A stretch of 64,000 nucleotides of DNA from Planctomycetota bacterium (GCA_024280755.1 JAJRPN010000028.1:59667-123666), one strand, 5' to 3'; counted from the stretch's first letter, positions 48,913 to 59,075 are shown. A program made the numbers and translations. Notes: generated by a model not told the origin, from the sequence alone.

Positions 48913-49839
48913 ATCGAAGTTTCCATTCTCATCCCGGTGCGCAATGGCGTTTCTTATACGCGCGCATGTCTTGAATCGCTATTCGAGTCGATGCCTACAG
49001 ATTGGACGATCGGGCAAGACTTTGAAGTGATCGTATTCGACGATGCAAGCACCGATTCCACGAGTGCGCTCCTCGCAGAGTATGAAGATCGGATCACGGT
49101 TATTGTCGGCGATGGGCACGGCTGGTATGCACACAACAATAATGCGATGGCTAAGCTGGCGAACGGGCGATGGCTGTGCATGCTCAATAACGACACTATT
49201 CTCGAACCGGGCTGGCTTGAGCCGATGCTTGAACTGGCAGAGTCCAAGCCAAGTGTTGGTGTTGTTGGCAATATTCATGTGTTTCCAAACCGGAAAACCG
49301 TGAATCATGCTGGGGTGGTGTTTAATGAACATCGCATTCCACGCAACCTGTATGACGGGCTTGCGATCACGACACCTGGTATCCAACAAGATCGCCAACT
49401 CCAAGCTGCGATGGCTGCCTGTTGGATTACGCCAAAGTCGCTCTATGATCAGCTCGACGGCTTCGATGAAGGGTATCGAACAGGCTCGGAAGATGTTGAT
49501 TATTGCCAGCGTGTGCGCGAGGCAGGTTCTCAGGTTTGGATCGCAGGACAAAGCGTAATCGTCCATCACGGCGGCTCCACCCCAGGGCGATATGCACACG
49601 AAGCAATCAATGAACGCAGGTTTCTTGATCGATGGGCAGAGACAATCGAAGTTGACTGGCGAACCGTGGGTTCAAACGAAGGAGTCAACTGGCCTTGCCG
49701 AACCGTTGTTTATCGGTTTGCGAGGGCTGTTTGGCGGAATCCATTGGTGAAGGTGCTGATGGGGCCGGTGATGAACACTGCGGCGGGCGTTCGATTTCGT
49801 CAGTGTATTGTTCGTAAGCTCGTCAATAGTTCAAGCTGA
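48913..49839 (+). CDS. family 2 glycosyltransferase; start codon uncertain
   Basis: frame opens at 48904; VSILIPVRNGVSYTRACLESL, VIVFDDASTDSTSALL, CMLNNDTILEPGWLEPM. Confidence 0.9.
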   Translation: MEVSILIPVRNGVSYTRACLESLFESMPTDWTIGQDFEVIVFDDASTDSTSALLAEYEDRITVIVGDGHGWYAHNNNAMAKLANGRWLCMLNNDTILEPGWLEPMLELAESKPSVGVVGNIHVFPNRKTVNHAGVVFNEHRIPRNLYDGLAITTPGIQQDRQLQAAMAACWITPKSLYDQLDGFDEGYRTGSEDVDYCQRVREAGSQVWIAGQSVIVHHGGSTPGRYAHEAINERRFLDRWAETIEVDWRTVGSNEGVNWPCRTVVYRFARAVWRNPLVKVLMGPVMNTAAGVRFRQCIVRKLVNSSS

Positions 49840-49871
49840 ATCATGATCCCTATTTGAGGCTATGATTCCCT

Positions 49872-51782
49872 ATGAATACTGATCATCTTGTTGCTCATGG
49901 GCATTGCCCGGCATGCGGGCAGGACACGACATTCCGATCCAAAGAACATTGGCTCAGCGATCACTTTCTCTGTGACAACTGCGGTTCAATCCCCCGAGAA
50001 CGGGCGTTGATGCGTGTGATCGAGATGTATTATCCCAACTGGCGAGACTTACGGATTCATGAATCATCGCCTGGAAATCGGGGAACAAGTGTGACTTTGC
50101 GGCGAGAGTGCAAGAACTACACAGCGTCTCAATATGATACAAAGATTGCGTTTGGTAAAAAGCATCGGAGTGGTTCGTATCAGAGTGAGGATCTTGAGAA
50201 TCAAACATTTGAGGACGAGGCCTTTGATCTTGTGATTACGCAAGATGTGATGGAGCATGTGTTTGACCCTGATGCAGCATTTCGTGAGATTTCAAGAACG
50301 CTGCGTCCTGGTGGGGCGCATATTTTTACGACGCCTTTGGTCAATAAGGGTGATCAGACTCAACGATGCGCGATACTGCATGAAGACGGGGTAGTCGAGC
50401 ATCTCCGTGAACCAGAGTATCACGGGAACCCAATCGATTCATCGGGCTCGCTGGTGACCTTTCGCTGGGGCTATGACATCACCCGGCGGGTCATGGATGC
50501 GTGCGGCTTGATGACGACGATGATCTGTATTGATGATCTGAGCATGGGGATCCGTGCGGAGTATATCGAGGTGTGTGTGACACACAAGCCTGCGTTGATT
50601 GGCGAGTGTACGAAAGAGAAAGAGCCAACCCAGGACAAAGCCCCTGAACGGATCAACTTCGATCTTCATCGTCCCGGAGTAACGCCGGGGAATCTTCATG
50701 CTGGGAGTTGTCGGTGGTCAGAGCCTCATGAGCGTTCGGCTATTGGGACGATCCCTGAGAGTCTCGACGAGCATCCTCGTCGAGATGAGTTGCTCGAGGC
50801 GTTCGATGCACAGGCGTATCTGAAGATGAACAGCGATTTGGCTCGAGCTGGGATTACAGTTGAAACCGCACGCGAGCACTTTCTAGAGTATGGATATCGG
50901 CAGCGCCGGGTATTCTCAAAGCATCTCTATGACACGCTCGATGCAAAGTTTTATCGACAGCGGTATCCGCAGCTCGAGCTATCTAATCGGCATGATGCCA
51001 ATGTCCATTATGCGTATGTTGGTCGGTATGAGGACAAGATCCCCAACAAGATCACCGATGAGCACATGAACGCGAGGGTTCATTTGTTTCAGATGGGAAA
51101 GGTCGGGTCGATCTCGATCCGCGACGCGATCAAACAGGCCGGCGGGGGGGAGAGTGTTCATGTCCATTGGGCGGATCACTATCACAAAACTATGCCAACG
51201 CTTGGGGTGCATTACAGCCGAGTGCTCAACCATCATCGATCAAAGCCTGCAGCGGTAGTTGTTGGCGTTCGTGATCCATTTGAACGGGTGATCTCGGGGT
51301 TTTTCCAAGAGGCGGAATCAAACGGGATTGAAAAACAACTCGCCGATGACCAGGGGGTGGTCGCCGAGATTCAAAGCCGATTGAAGCGTGATGCATGGGT
51401 GATTTGCAACTGGTTTGACCATCAGTTCTATTCAGGGCTCGATATCTACGACAAGCCATTTGATCATCAAGCGGGGTTTGTGGTGATGGAGAATCAGAGT
51501 CTTCGGGTCTTTGTGTATCGGCTCGATGCGCTCGATCGCCTTGAGCAGCCGCTTGCTTCATTTCTCGGGCTTAGTAAGTTGAAGATGTTACAAAAGAATA
51601 CAAGCAAGGGCAAGGGGTACGCATCGCAGTACCAGAGGGTTGCTCAGCAGTTTCAGGTTCCTGATCAAGTTGCCAATAGTCTTGCTGAATCTGTGTACAC
51701 CAAGCATTTCTTTACAGATCAAGAGCGAGAGCAAATGCTCAAACGGTGGTCTTCATCGCACGAAGATATCTGTATGCTATAA
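49872..51782 (+). CDS. multidomain protein: methyltransferase, YLxxNxDLAxAG-type repeat and sulfotransferase-like domain
   Basis: CPACGQDTTFRS…CDNCGS zinc motif; VITQDVMEHVFDPDAAFREISRTLRPGGAHIFTTP; AYLKMNSDLARAGITVETAREHFLEYGYRQRRVF; HLFQMGKVGSISIRDAIKQAGG…VVGVRDPFERVISGFFQE. Confidence 0.88.
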   Translation: MNTDHLVAHGHCPACGQDTTFRSKEHWLSDHFLCDNCGSIPRERALMRVIEMYYPNWRDLRIHESSPGNRGTSVTLRRECKNYTASQYDTKIAFGKKHRSGSYQSEDLENQTFEDEAFDLVITQDVMEHVFDPDAAFREISRTLRPGGAHIFTTPLVNKGDQTQRCAILHEDGVVEHLREPEYHGNPIDSSGSLVTFRWGYDITRRVMDACGLMTTMICIDDLSMGIRAEYIEVCVTHKPALIGECTKEKEPTQDKAPERINFDLHRPGVTPGNLHAGSCRWSEPHERSAIGTIPESLDEHPRRDELLEAFDAQAYLKMNSDLARAGITVETAREHFLEYGYRQRRVFSKHLYDTLDAKFYRQRYPQLELSNRHDANVHYAYVGRYEDKIPNKITDEHMNARVHLFQMGKVGSISIRDAIKQAGGGESVHVHWADHYHKTMPTLGVHYSRVLNHHRSKPAAVVVGVRDPFERVISGFFQEAESNGIEKQLADDQGVVAEIQSRLKRDAWVICNWFDHQFYSGLDIYDKPFDHQAGFVVMENQSLRVFVYRLDALDRLEQPLASFLGLSKLKMLQKNTSKGKGYASQYQRVAQQFQVPDQVANSLAESVYTKHFFTDQEREQMLKRWSSSHEDICML

Positions 51783-51788
51783 TTTCAT

Positions 51789-52595
51789 ATGGTCCACGAG
51801 TTTTCTAATTGCCACAACTCTTTGGCATTTCAAGAGCATCCGCATCCCCTGATATTTGTGCACATTCCAAAGACAGGTGGGACTTCGTTTGGGAACGCTC
51901 TGCGAGTAGCCTTGCTTAGGCAGTCTGTTGTCATGTTCACCAGCAATAAATCTCTTGATAAATTTCGGTCTGCCCCGAAAAAAATTAACCAATCTCAGGT
52001 GCAAGTCGTTGGGGGGCATATTCCATTTCCTGAATTCCGTAACCACGGATTCGATGGTTGGGCATTTACCGTTATTCGGGAGCCACGAGATCGAATTATT
52101 TCGCAGTATCATTTTTTTAACAGCAGTAGGCATCGAGACCATAAAGATCTTTGTGTGTCAACGCCGGGTGATTACTTAGGTTACTTGCGTAAAAATTCTG
52201 TGTATTCAAATATCCAGTGTCGGTTTGTATCGGGTGAGCCTACTGCACGAGCAGCAATTGAGAAGCTTAAAAATGACCGCCTAATAGCGGTGTCGCTGGA
52301 TCAAATAGATAAACTGGCGAAATCAATAAGCTCAAACTGGACAAAGTCACTTGAGATCCCTCGGGATAATGTTTCTTTAGATGAGCCTCAGGGAGTTTTG
52401 TCTGATTTGCTCAATGAGGCGCCGGATCTCTATGATGAAGATCTTAAGCTTTATGAATATGTACAGGCGAACAGTGAAGGCATGATTGCTCGGGTTTCGC
52501 GGGCAGTCAACGAGGGCCAGATCTGCTTGACGCCTAGGGTTGGGTATTGGCAAAGTCTTTGTGGAATGTTTCGGAGCAATAAGCCATCAGCTTAG
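51789..52595 (+). CDS. sulfotransferase family 2 domain protein
   Basis: PLIFVHIPKTGGTSFGNALR PAPS-binding-like motif, TVIREPRDRIISQYHFF. Confidence 0.87.
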   Translation: MVHEFSNCHNSLAFQEHPHPLIFVHIPKTGGTSFGNALRVALLRQSVVMFTSNKSLDKFRSAPKKINQSQVQVVGGHIPFPEFRNHGFDGWAFTVIREPRDRIISQYHFFNSSRHRDHKDLCVSTPGDYLGYLRKNSVYSNIQCRFVSGEPTARAAIEKLKNDRLIAVSLDQIDKLAKSISSNWTKSLEIPRDNVSLDEPQGVLSDLLNEAPDLYDEDLKLYEYVQANSEGMIARVSRAVNEGQICLTPRVGYWQSLCGMFRSNKPSA

Positions 52596-53458
52596 AGTGA
52601 TTGGATGGGATGTTTTTTGAGTTGAGTATTCCAGAACGCTTTTCGCGTGGTGACAAAGCGGTTGAAAAAATGTTCCCAGTGATCAGGGTGCGGGGCAAGC
52701 GAGTTGGCGGGCGTACCCAGGCATTCGCACATGTCGTGATACCGTTGGATCACCTCATCGCACTCTTTTTCGAGCAGCGGGCGAACTTGTTCGGTCGTGT
52801 TTGAATCATGCGTGCGATAGGCCATCAACTCTTGGTCGATCAAAACTGGTTCAGTGTGCCATAGACTGCGGATCAAGAAATCCCAATCATGCACAAACTT
52901 GTGTTCGCTAAAGCCGCCGAGCTTTTTGTAGAGGGACCGCGTAAACACAAAGTTGCCGCTGGTGACCGTGAAGTTTGCTTCGAGGAGCGCGAAGCCGAGC
53001 GTTGGGTTTGTGTTGATGTATTCCAGCGATTCGCTGTACCATTTTGCCCAGGCCGAATCGTTCGCTAAGGGTCTGCTCTGGTCATCTATCAGCTCAAGCT
53101 TGCTAAACGCGAGCGCAAACTCGTGGGTTTCTACTTCTGGGAGCATCGCAGAAAACCGACCAGGAAGATAAAAATCATCCGAGTTGAGGATACTCAATAC
53201 TGGCGAAGATGATGCCTCGATGCCTCGCATGATTGCATGATGGGCGCCGTGGTTCTCTTGCTCAATCAACTGAGTGTTTCGATCGGGATACTGCTCGAAC
53301 ACCGATCGAATCACGGCAACACTCTCGTCGGCCGATCCATCATCAACGATCACGAGTTCAAGATCATCAACATCTTGATCGAGTGCAGAGCGAATCGCTT
53401 GGGCGATGTATGGGCTGTGGTTATAGCTCGGGATGACAACGCTTACGCGGGGGGGCAT
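52592..53458 (-). CDS. family 2 glycosyltransferase
   Basis: VSVVIPSYNHSPYIAQAIRSALDQD, ELVIVDDGSADESVAVI, ILNSDDFYLPGR. Confidence 0.93.
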   Translation of the reverse strand: MPPRVSVVIPSYNHSPYIAQAIRSALDQDVDDLELVIVDDGSADESVAVIRSVFEQYPDRNTQLIEQENHGAHHAIMRGIEASSSPVLSILNSDDFYLPGRFSAMLPEVETHEFALAFSKLELIDDQSRPLANDSAWAKWYSESLEYINTNPTLGFALLEANFTVTSGNFVFTRSLYKKLGGFSEHKFVHDWDFLIRSLWHTEPVLIDQELMAYRTHDSNTTEQVRPLLEKECDEVIQRYHDMCECLGTPANSLAPHPDHWEHFFNRFVTTRKAFWNTQLKKHPIQSL

Positions 53459-53460
53459 AA

Positions 53461-54513
53461 TTATGCACCTCCAGCGATTGGCCCGGCTATTGGCCCAGCA
53501 GTTGGCAAGGTTGATGTCGGGCTTGGCTCAATCGTTGAGGCGGTGTGATAAGACTTCATCCACTGATATGCGGTGTGAAGTCCGTCCTCAAACTTGATCT
53601 TCGACTCCCATCCAAGTTCCACTTTGGCGCGTGTGCCGTCGAGTATGCTCGCAGAGATATCTATTTTTCGTGCTTTGTGTCGGGTGATTTGTATCTTTCG
53701 GCCAAGAACCGTTTCGATGGATTCAAGAACTTCGTTCACGCTCCTGCCTTGTCCGCTGCCAACATTAAACACGCGTTGCGATCCTCGATAGCTCCCGGTT
53801 TGAAGCATTGCTTCAACAACATCGCTGATATGAACAAAGTCGCGGATCGTCTCGCCATCGCCATAGATATCGACGGGTTTGTCGCTAAGCAATCGATCCA
53901 GTACGGTTGCGATGAGCCCTTGTCCAGAACGCGGAAGTTGGTACGGCCCATACGGATTGGCAACACGCAGCGAGAACCCTTGGATATCACCTCGCTTATC
54001 AAACAACGAAAGATACTGTTCAATCGCGACCTTGGCGAGTGCATAGCTATTTGAAGGGTTCGTCGTTGAAGCTTCTTGTGAAGGCAACTCAGCATTCGGG
54101 CCATAGACCATTCCGCCGGAAGAAACGGATATGACCTTTGACACTTTGTTCTGAACGCACTGCTCGAAGAACCGGACCGCGCCGAGGACATTGGTTTGAA
54201 CATGATCCGAGATGCTGCGTTCGGCATCCATAGGCGAGGCGTTCCCCGCGAGGTAGTACACAACATCAACATCTTGAAGCACCGCGTTGATCGCGATTGT
54301 GTTCTCTAGATCGCCTTGGACCCACTTTGCATCTTTGATCGCAGCAGGGAACCTTGGCAATCGGCCATAGCCAACAACATTGGCGCCCTGGGCGAGCAAT
54401 GCACGGATCAGGTTTGTGCCAATGAACCCGCCGCCGCCAGCAACGACAACGCGCATCCCCTCAAGCGAAGAGTCCGCTTGCGATTGCTCGTGTTGTTTGG
54501 CGTGTGTGTTCAT
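53461..54513 (-). CDS. NAD-dependent epimerase/dehydratase (UDP-glucose 4-epimerase-like)
   Basis: VVVAGGGGFIGTNLIRALLAQG, YYLAGNASP, SYALAKVAIEQYL. Confidence 0.93.
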   Translation of the reverse strand: MNTHAKQHEQSQADSSLEGMRVVVAGGGGFIGTNLIRALLAQGANVVGYGRLPRFPAAIKDAKWVQGDLENTIAINAVLQDVDVVYYLAGNASPMDAERSISDHVQTNVLGAVRFFEQCVQNKVSKVISVSSGGMVYGPNAELPSQEASTTNPSNSYALAKVAIEQYLSLFDKRGDIQGFSLRVANPYGPYQLPRSGQGLIATVLDRLLSDKPVDIYGDGETIRDFVHISDVVEAMLQTGSYRGSQRVFNVGSGQGRSVNEVLESIETVLGRKIQITRHKARKIDISASILDGTRAKVELGWESKIKFEDGLHTAYQWMKSYHTASTIEPSPTSTLPTAGPIAGPIAGGA

Positions 54514-57500
54514 AGGTGTGCCGCTTGGGTCATGCCCTCGATCAGCGAATGGAGCTGATCCATATAGTAGTTAAAGTGTGTGCGTTCGTGTGCCTTTGTG
54601 CGGGCAGCCAATGACGCAGAGGCGTAGGCCGAATCATCGGTGAGCAAATGATCGAGTGCTTTTTCCATCGCCTCGATATCGAGATAGGGAACGATCGCGC
54701 CCGCATCCTCTTCAACAATCTCAGGTGCGCCCCCTGCGCCATCAAAGCAAAGCATCGGCACACCCCGCGAGAGGGCCTCAAGCCCGACAAGCGGGAAAGG
54801 ATCTTCGCGAGAAGTCAGCGCAAATACATCACACGCTTCAAACGCCGAGCCGACTTCAGGCAACTGCCCAACAAATAAACACCGATCCTCAATGCCTGCG
54901 CTCTCAACATCATGGCGAGCCCAACGCATATCCGCCGGGTCGCCAGCACCGATCCATACAAACCATGTGTTACAAAGTTCATTGCTCGCAAGATGCTTAG
55001 CCGCTAGGCGGATGAAGAGGTCTGGTCCTTTGCGCGGGTGTACTGTGCCGCACCCGAGTACAAGTTTGGCATTTTGCGGGATGCCATGCTTTGCTCGAAA
55101 CTTCGCACTGGCCTTCGAGTCATTGAGTGGCGTCGAGTTGTGCGGCAGATACCCTGGATAGACCACGTTGACCTTGTCCTTGTCCAAATCAAACGCATTG
55201 ATCATCGCAGTGCGCGAGAAGTTACTCACACACACACATCGTTGCGACGCGTCTACAGCGTTGCGAACATTCTCTGTTCCATACGCTTCCATCGAGGTGA
55301 CGAGCTCGTTGATTAGTGTCAGCACCGGGATGTTCTGGGCCGAGAGTGCTTGGGCTGCGGGCGAAGAAACAACACTTGCGCAGATCGCAAAGGCTGGGTC
55401 AAGAGGGGCGATCGATCGGACAACGCCCTCAAGTGCAGCTTGAGTCGATCCAAACTTTGAAACCTCATCGGTGATCGTGATGCACCGCGCGACTTTGCAG
55501 AACTCTGGTTCAAGCTCGCCGCCACCAAGCAGGATGACATACGGCTCGTACTGCCCCTTAGCAGCAACATGGCGCACGATTTCAAGAAGTAAAAGCTGCG
55601 ACCCTGCGCGGGCAGCATCGTGCGAAACAAACACGGCAGGGGTGCGTGTTCCTGTTTGATTACGCCCCGAGTCTCGCCATTGAACCTGCGGGCTATCTTC
55701 GACAATCGCAGCCTCAACATGCCCGTTCGATGCAGGCTTGCTGTGTGTTGGTTGAACTGTTTCGATCGCTCGAAGCACGCTCTGGGCAAGCTTTGGCTGT
55801 CGGCAGGCGATGGTGTTGAGCGTTTGGTTACGCCGAACAAAACGCTTGAGCCGATCGGTCAAGACCGGGTCTTCCTTGACTGGGGAAGCTTCGATGACAA
55901 CATCACTTTTAACGATCCCATTTGAGATTGAGGATTCACTTGCCGATTCATCGATCGGTTCAGCCGCGATGCTGGGTTCAAGCCCCATTGCCCGAGCGGT
56001 CGCCTTGAGCATGCCCATGTTGCAAGTAGAGGTTGGTTCAAGCACCGCGCCCTCTGCCCATTCATTCCATGCGTTGATAAACACAAGGTTGTCATGCACG
56101 CCGTCGTCGGGTTGGCGTTGGTTGATCGCGCTGCGTAACCACGCTTCATATCGCAAAGGCGTCGCGCCGGTAAAAATCGATGCCGAGCTCATTCGCCTTG
56201 CGGTATTGTCCCAGCCAGGGTTCACACATCGGTACAGCCGATAGTCCGCTTTGATCGGATTGCGAATCAGCTCCGCGGCTCCCGTTGCCCAATCCAAAAC
56301 ACGCCCGTCAAACGCCGGATCTAGATTCGTCACCTTGTGTGTGATCTCGGGTGCCGGGAAATGGTGAGGCGGGAACTCAATCGCCGCATCAAACCCGAGC
56401 GGGCGAGGGTCATCGGTTCGGAATCGCACCGCACAAAGATGGATATCGCCAAGCCCCGCTCGTCGCGCTTCGTCGCGCCAGACCGCAGCCGTGTCTTGGG
56501 CGTTGGCCATCAAATCAGCACGGTAGACAACGATCACAGGCTTGCCATCGACACGCAAATATCGCTTATCTTCAAGCGTCGGGATCAGATCCAAGAAGAA
56601 CTGGCGGTCTGATTGGAGCGTGTGCTTCTGGTGCAAAAGCACCTCTTGCTCAAGCCCATCCCATCGTCGCGTCCAGTTTTCGTTCGCCCAGCAAATACAA
56701 AACGGCATCGAAGGCTTATCAGAACTGAGCAGATCATTAAGCGGTCGTTCAAGAACCCGTCGGCCATTAAACCAATAGTAGTGATAGCAGAACGCGCCGA
56801 TCCCGTGCTTCTGCGCGAGTTGGGCCTGGTGTTGGCGCACCTCAGGCAAGCGAAGATCGTAATAGCCAAGCTCGCCAGGGACGATCGGCTGATCATGGCC
56901 GCCAAACTGAGCCTTGGCACGCACAACATTGCGCCACTCGGTGAACCCTTTGCCCCACCATTGATCATTCTCAGGAATCGGATGAAACTGAGGGAGATAA
57001 AAAGCAACCGCAGTCGTCTTCGCCCGCTGAACCGGATCAACCTCCACAAGCGGGAAATCAGCAGATGAACGGTCACGGATATCAACCAATACCTGCGAGA
57101 GCGATGAGCCATTCGATGATTCGGCCGGGCGCTGGTTCGCCGGCGCATCTTCAGTAGCTGGTGCAAGGTAGGCTTGACGAATGGCTCGTTTTTCAAGCCA
57201 TCCTGTCCGTAAATAATGCACAAGCGGATTCAGCCCTGATGCAGCAACATCGCGGTGGGTTTCAAGATACCACGCAGCATCAAACCACTGCGAAGGCTCG
57301 CGCCCCTCGGTGCATCCTTGCCCAACATAATGCATTGCAGGGTTAGCACCCGCAGCAGCAACATCAGGATACTTGGCAATATACCACTGCGCATCGAACA
57401 AACTCGAAGCGGATACAAGTCGAACATCTTCAGTAAGTCGTCGGCTATGACGCGAAGGCCAGCGTACGAAACTCATCGCGAGTTTCATGGGGATACGCCA

Positions 57501-59075
57501 AGGCGAAACGGTTCGCTTGTTGAGCTCCCGAATTTGCTCAGCCAAAATGATCTGGTCATGCTCCTGTTGGGCTTGGCGAACCTCATGGGCGTGCTTGTTC
57601 AGCTTAAGCTGGACATCTTGCGATTCAAATCGAACTGCGGCTTCTTGAGCAAGTGCTTGCGCATGCTTTTCAACCTGCTCCCTCGCATTCGATTCTATTT
57701 GAGCTTGGGCCTTTGCAGAATCACGAGCGTGTTGAGCGTCAGCAGATGCTTGGGAGAGTGCCTCTTCAAGATCGCGAGCTTGATCGAGCATTGTTTGATG
57801 CTCGATGTTCATTGCCTTGATTTGCTTTTCCAGTTTTTCGAGCTTGGCGGCTTGTGCCTTGGAGTTGCGAACCGATTCTTTATGTTCGCCAGCCTGCTCA
57901 CCGAGTTGTTTGCTAAAGCGTTGGGTCTGAAGAAGCAGCTTCGATTCGGTATGCTTGAGCTCTTTGGCAAGCGTCCTATTTGTTTGACGCAGCGATTGCA
58001 GTATCGCCTGTCCCGCAGCGATCTTGGCTGTGTATTGCGTGTTGGTTGTTTCAGCTTGTCGAACAGATTTATCGAGTTTGCTTTGAACTACTTGAGCTTG
58101 CGCAACAAGCGTTTGGTTGTGCGTGTGTGCATCATCAGCACGATGTTCCGTATCAATCAGCCACTGGGCCGAGAGCTGGCGGACCTCATCAAACGCTTCG
58201 GACACATGATCAAACCCATCGGTATCAATCCCTTGGGTTGACGCCGCAGCCTGTTCAAACAAACCGAGCGCATCCCCGACCACATTGGGCAGCGTTTGAT
58301 GATCGGTCGTTCTTGCTTTATGATGCTGATATCGGGCGGAGATAAATCGATCAACTTCATCCCCGCGTTGTTCAATCTGTAAATCCAGCCCGAGCGCATC
58401 ATTGATCCGAGTCATCGTTGTTCGCCAGTTCGTGAGCAGTTGTGAATACTCCACTACCACACGAGTCATCCCCCGCGTGTCATGCTCGGCCCGAAGCACA
58501 TGATCCATCCAAAGCCACATCGATCGCCCAGCGTCAAACGAATCTCTTGCTTTGAGCGAGCCGATGACTTCTGCTGGGTGCCGAATCGGAATCACAAAGC
58601 TCGGCTCCAGATCAAGCTCCTCAAACACACGAAGCCACAAAGGCATCAGTCGGCACATCCGAGGGTCTTTAATCACGATCACCGGAGCAGGGTCGTATTC
58701 GTTTTCGACACATTCAACAAGCTTCTCGACCCAGTGTGCGATCTTCGTTTCTGATCCGAGCTGATCAAGAACATTGCGAGCACTCGCCGGGTCAACAAAC
58801 GGCAAGCTCCACCCAAGCCCAAGCTCCGCGAACAACGCGTCATGAACCGTTCCAATCGAGCCCGGCTCCCAATAGCCAGTCTGGTTTTCGTCCGCTGCCG
58901 GGATCGGCTCGCGAGGCATCCCCGCACCGAGCAATCCAAGCGTGCCCGTAAGCACACTCGTCCCGCTGCGGTGCATCCCAAGCACAACCACCACCTTGCG
59001 TTTGGCGCCCAAGTGTTGCGGGTTCAACCCACGATTCGATTTGTCCCCCGACCCACTCGTCGGCTGATTGCCCAT
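54510..59075 (-). CDS. giant multidomain glycan enzyme: sulfotransferase, coiled coil, DVAxAGxNPxxHY repeats, WbsX/GH99-like, GT4
   Basis: VVVVLGMHRSGTSVLTGTLGLLG; long coiled coil; WYIAKYPDVAAAGANPAMHYVGQGCTEGREPSQWFDAAWYLETHRDVAASGLNPLVHYLRTGWLEKR; AFYLPQFHPIPENDQWWGKGFTEWRNV; LVLGCGTVHPRKGPDLFIRLAAKHL…FALTSREDPFPLVGLEALSRGVPMLCFD. Confidence 0.9.
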   Translation of the reverse strand: MGNQPTSGSGDKSNRGLNPQHLGAKRKVVVVLGMHRSGTSVLTGTLGLLGAGMPREPIPAADENQTGYWEPGSIGTVHDALFAELGLGWSLPFVDPASARNVLDQLGSETKIAHWVEKLVECVENEYDPAPVIVIKDPRMCRLMPLWLRVFEELDLEPSFVIPIRHPAEVIGSLKARDSFDAGRSMWLWMDHVLRAEHDTRGMTRVVVEYSQLLTNWRTTMTRINDALGLDLQIEQRGDEVDRFISARYQHHKARTTDHQTLPNVVGDALGLFEQAAASTQGIDTDGFDHVSEAFDEVRQLSAQWLIDTEHRADDAHTHNQTLVAQAQVVQSKLDKSVRQAETTNTQYTAKIAAGQAILQSLRQTNRTLAKELKHTESKLLLQTQRFSKQLGEQAGEHKESVRNSKAQAAKLEKLEKQIKAMNIEHQTMLDQARDLEEALSQASADAQHARDSAKAQAQIESNAREQVEKHAQALAQEAAVRFESQDVQLKLNKHAHEVRQAQQEHDQIILAEQIRELNKRTVSPWRIPMKLAMSFVRWPSRHSRRLTEDVRLVSASSLFDAQWYIAKYPDVAAAGANPAMHYVGQGCTEGREPSQWFDAAWYLETHRDVAASGLNPLVHYLRTGWLEKRAIRQAYLAPATEDAPANQRPAESSNGSSLSQVLVDIRDRSSADFPLVEVDPVQRAKTTAVAFYLPQFHPIPENDQWWGKGFTEWRNVVRAKAQFGGHDQPIVPGELGYYDLRLPEVRQHQAQLAQKHGIGAFCYHYYWFNGRRVLERPLNDLLSSDKPSMPFCICWANENWTRRWDGLEQEVLLHQKHTLQSDRQFFLDLIPTLEDKRYLRVDGKPVIVVYRADLMANAQDTAAVWRDEARRAGLGDIHLCAVRFRTDDPRPLGFDAAIEFPPHHFPAPEITHKVTNLDPAFDGRVLDWATGAAELIRNPIKADYRLYRCVNPGWDNTARRMSSASIFTGATPLRYEAWLRSAINQRQPDDGVHDNLVFINAWNEWAEGAVLEPTSTCNMGMLKATARAMGLEPSIAAEPIDESASESSISNGIVKSDVVIEASPVKEDPVLTDRLKRFVRRNQTLNTIACRQPKLAQSVLRAIETVQPTHSKPASNGHVEAAIVEDSPQVQWRDSGRNQTGTRTPAVFVSHDAARAGSQLLLLEIVRHVAAKGQYEPYVILLGGGELEPEFCKVARCITITDEVSKFGSTQAALEGVVRSIAPLDPAFAICASVVSSPAAQALSAQNIPVLTLINELVTSMEAYGTENVRNAVDASQRCVCVSNFSRTAMINAFDLDKDKVNVVYPGYLPHNSTPLNDSKASAKFRAKHGIPQNAKLVLGCGTVHPRKGPDLFIRLAAKHLASNELCNTWFVWIGAGDPADMRWARHDVESAGIEDRCLFVGQLPEVGSAFEACDVFALTSREDPFPLVGLEALSRGVPMLCFDGAGGAPEIVEEDAGAIVPYLDIEAMEKALDHLLTDDSAYASASLAARTKAHERTHFNYYMDQLHSLIEGMTQAAHL

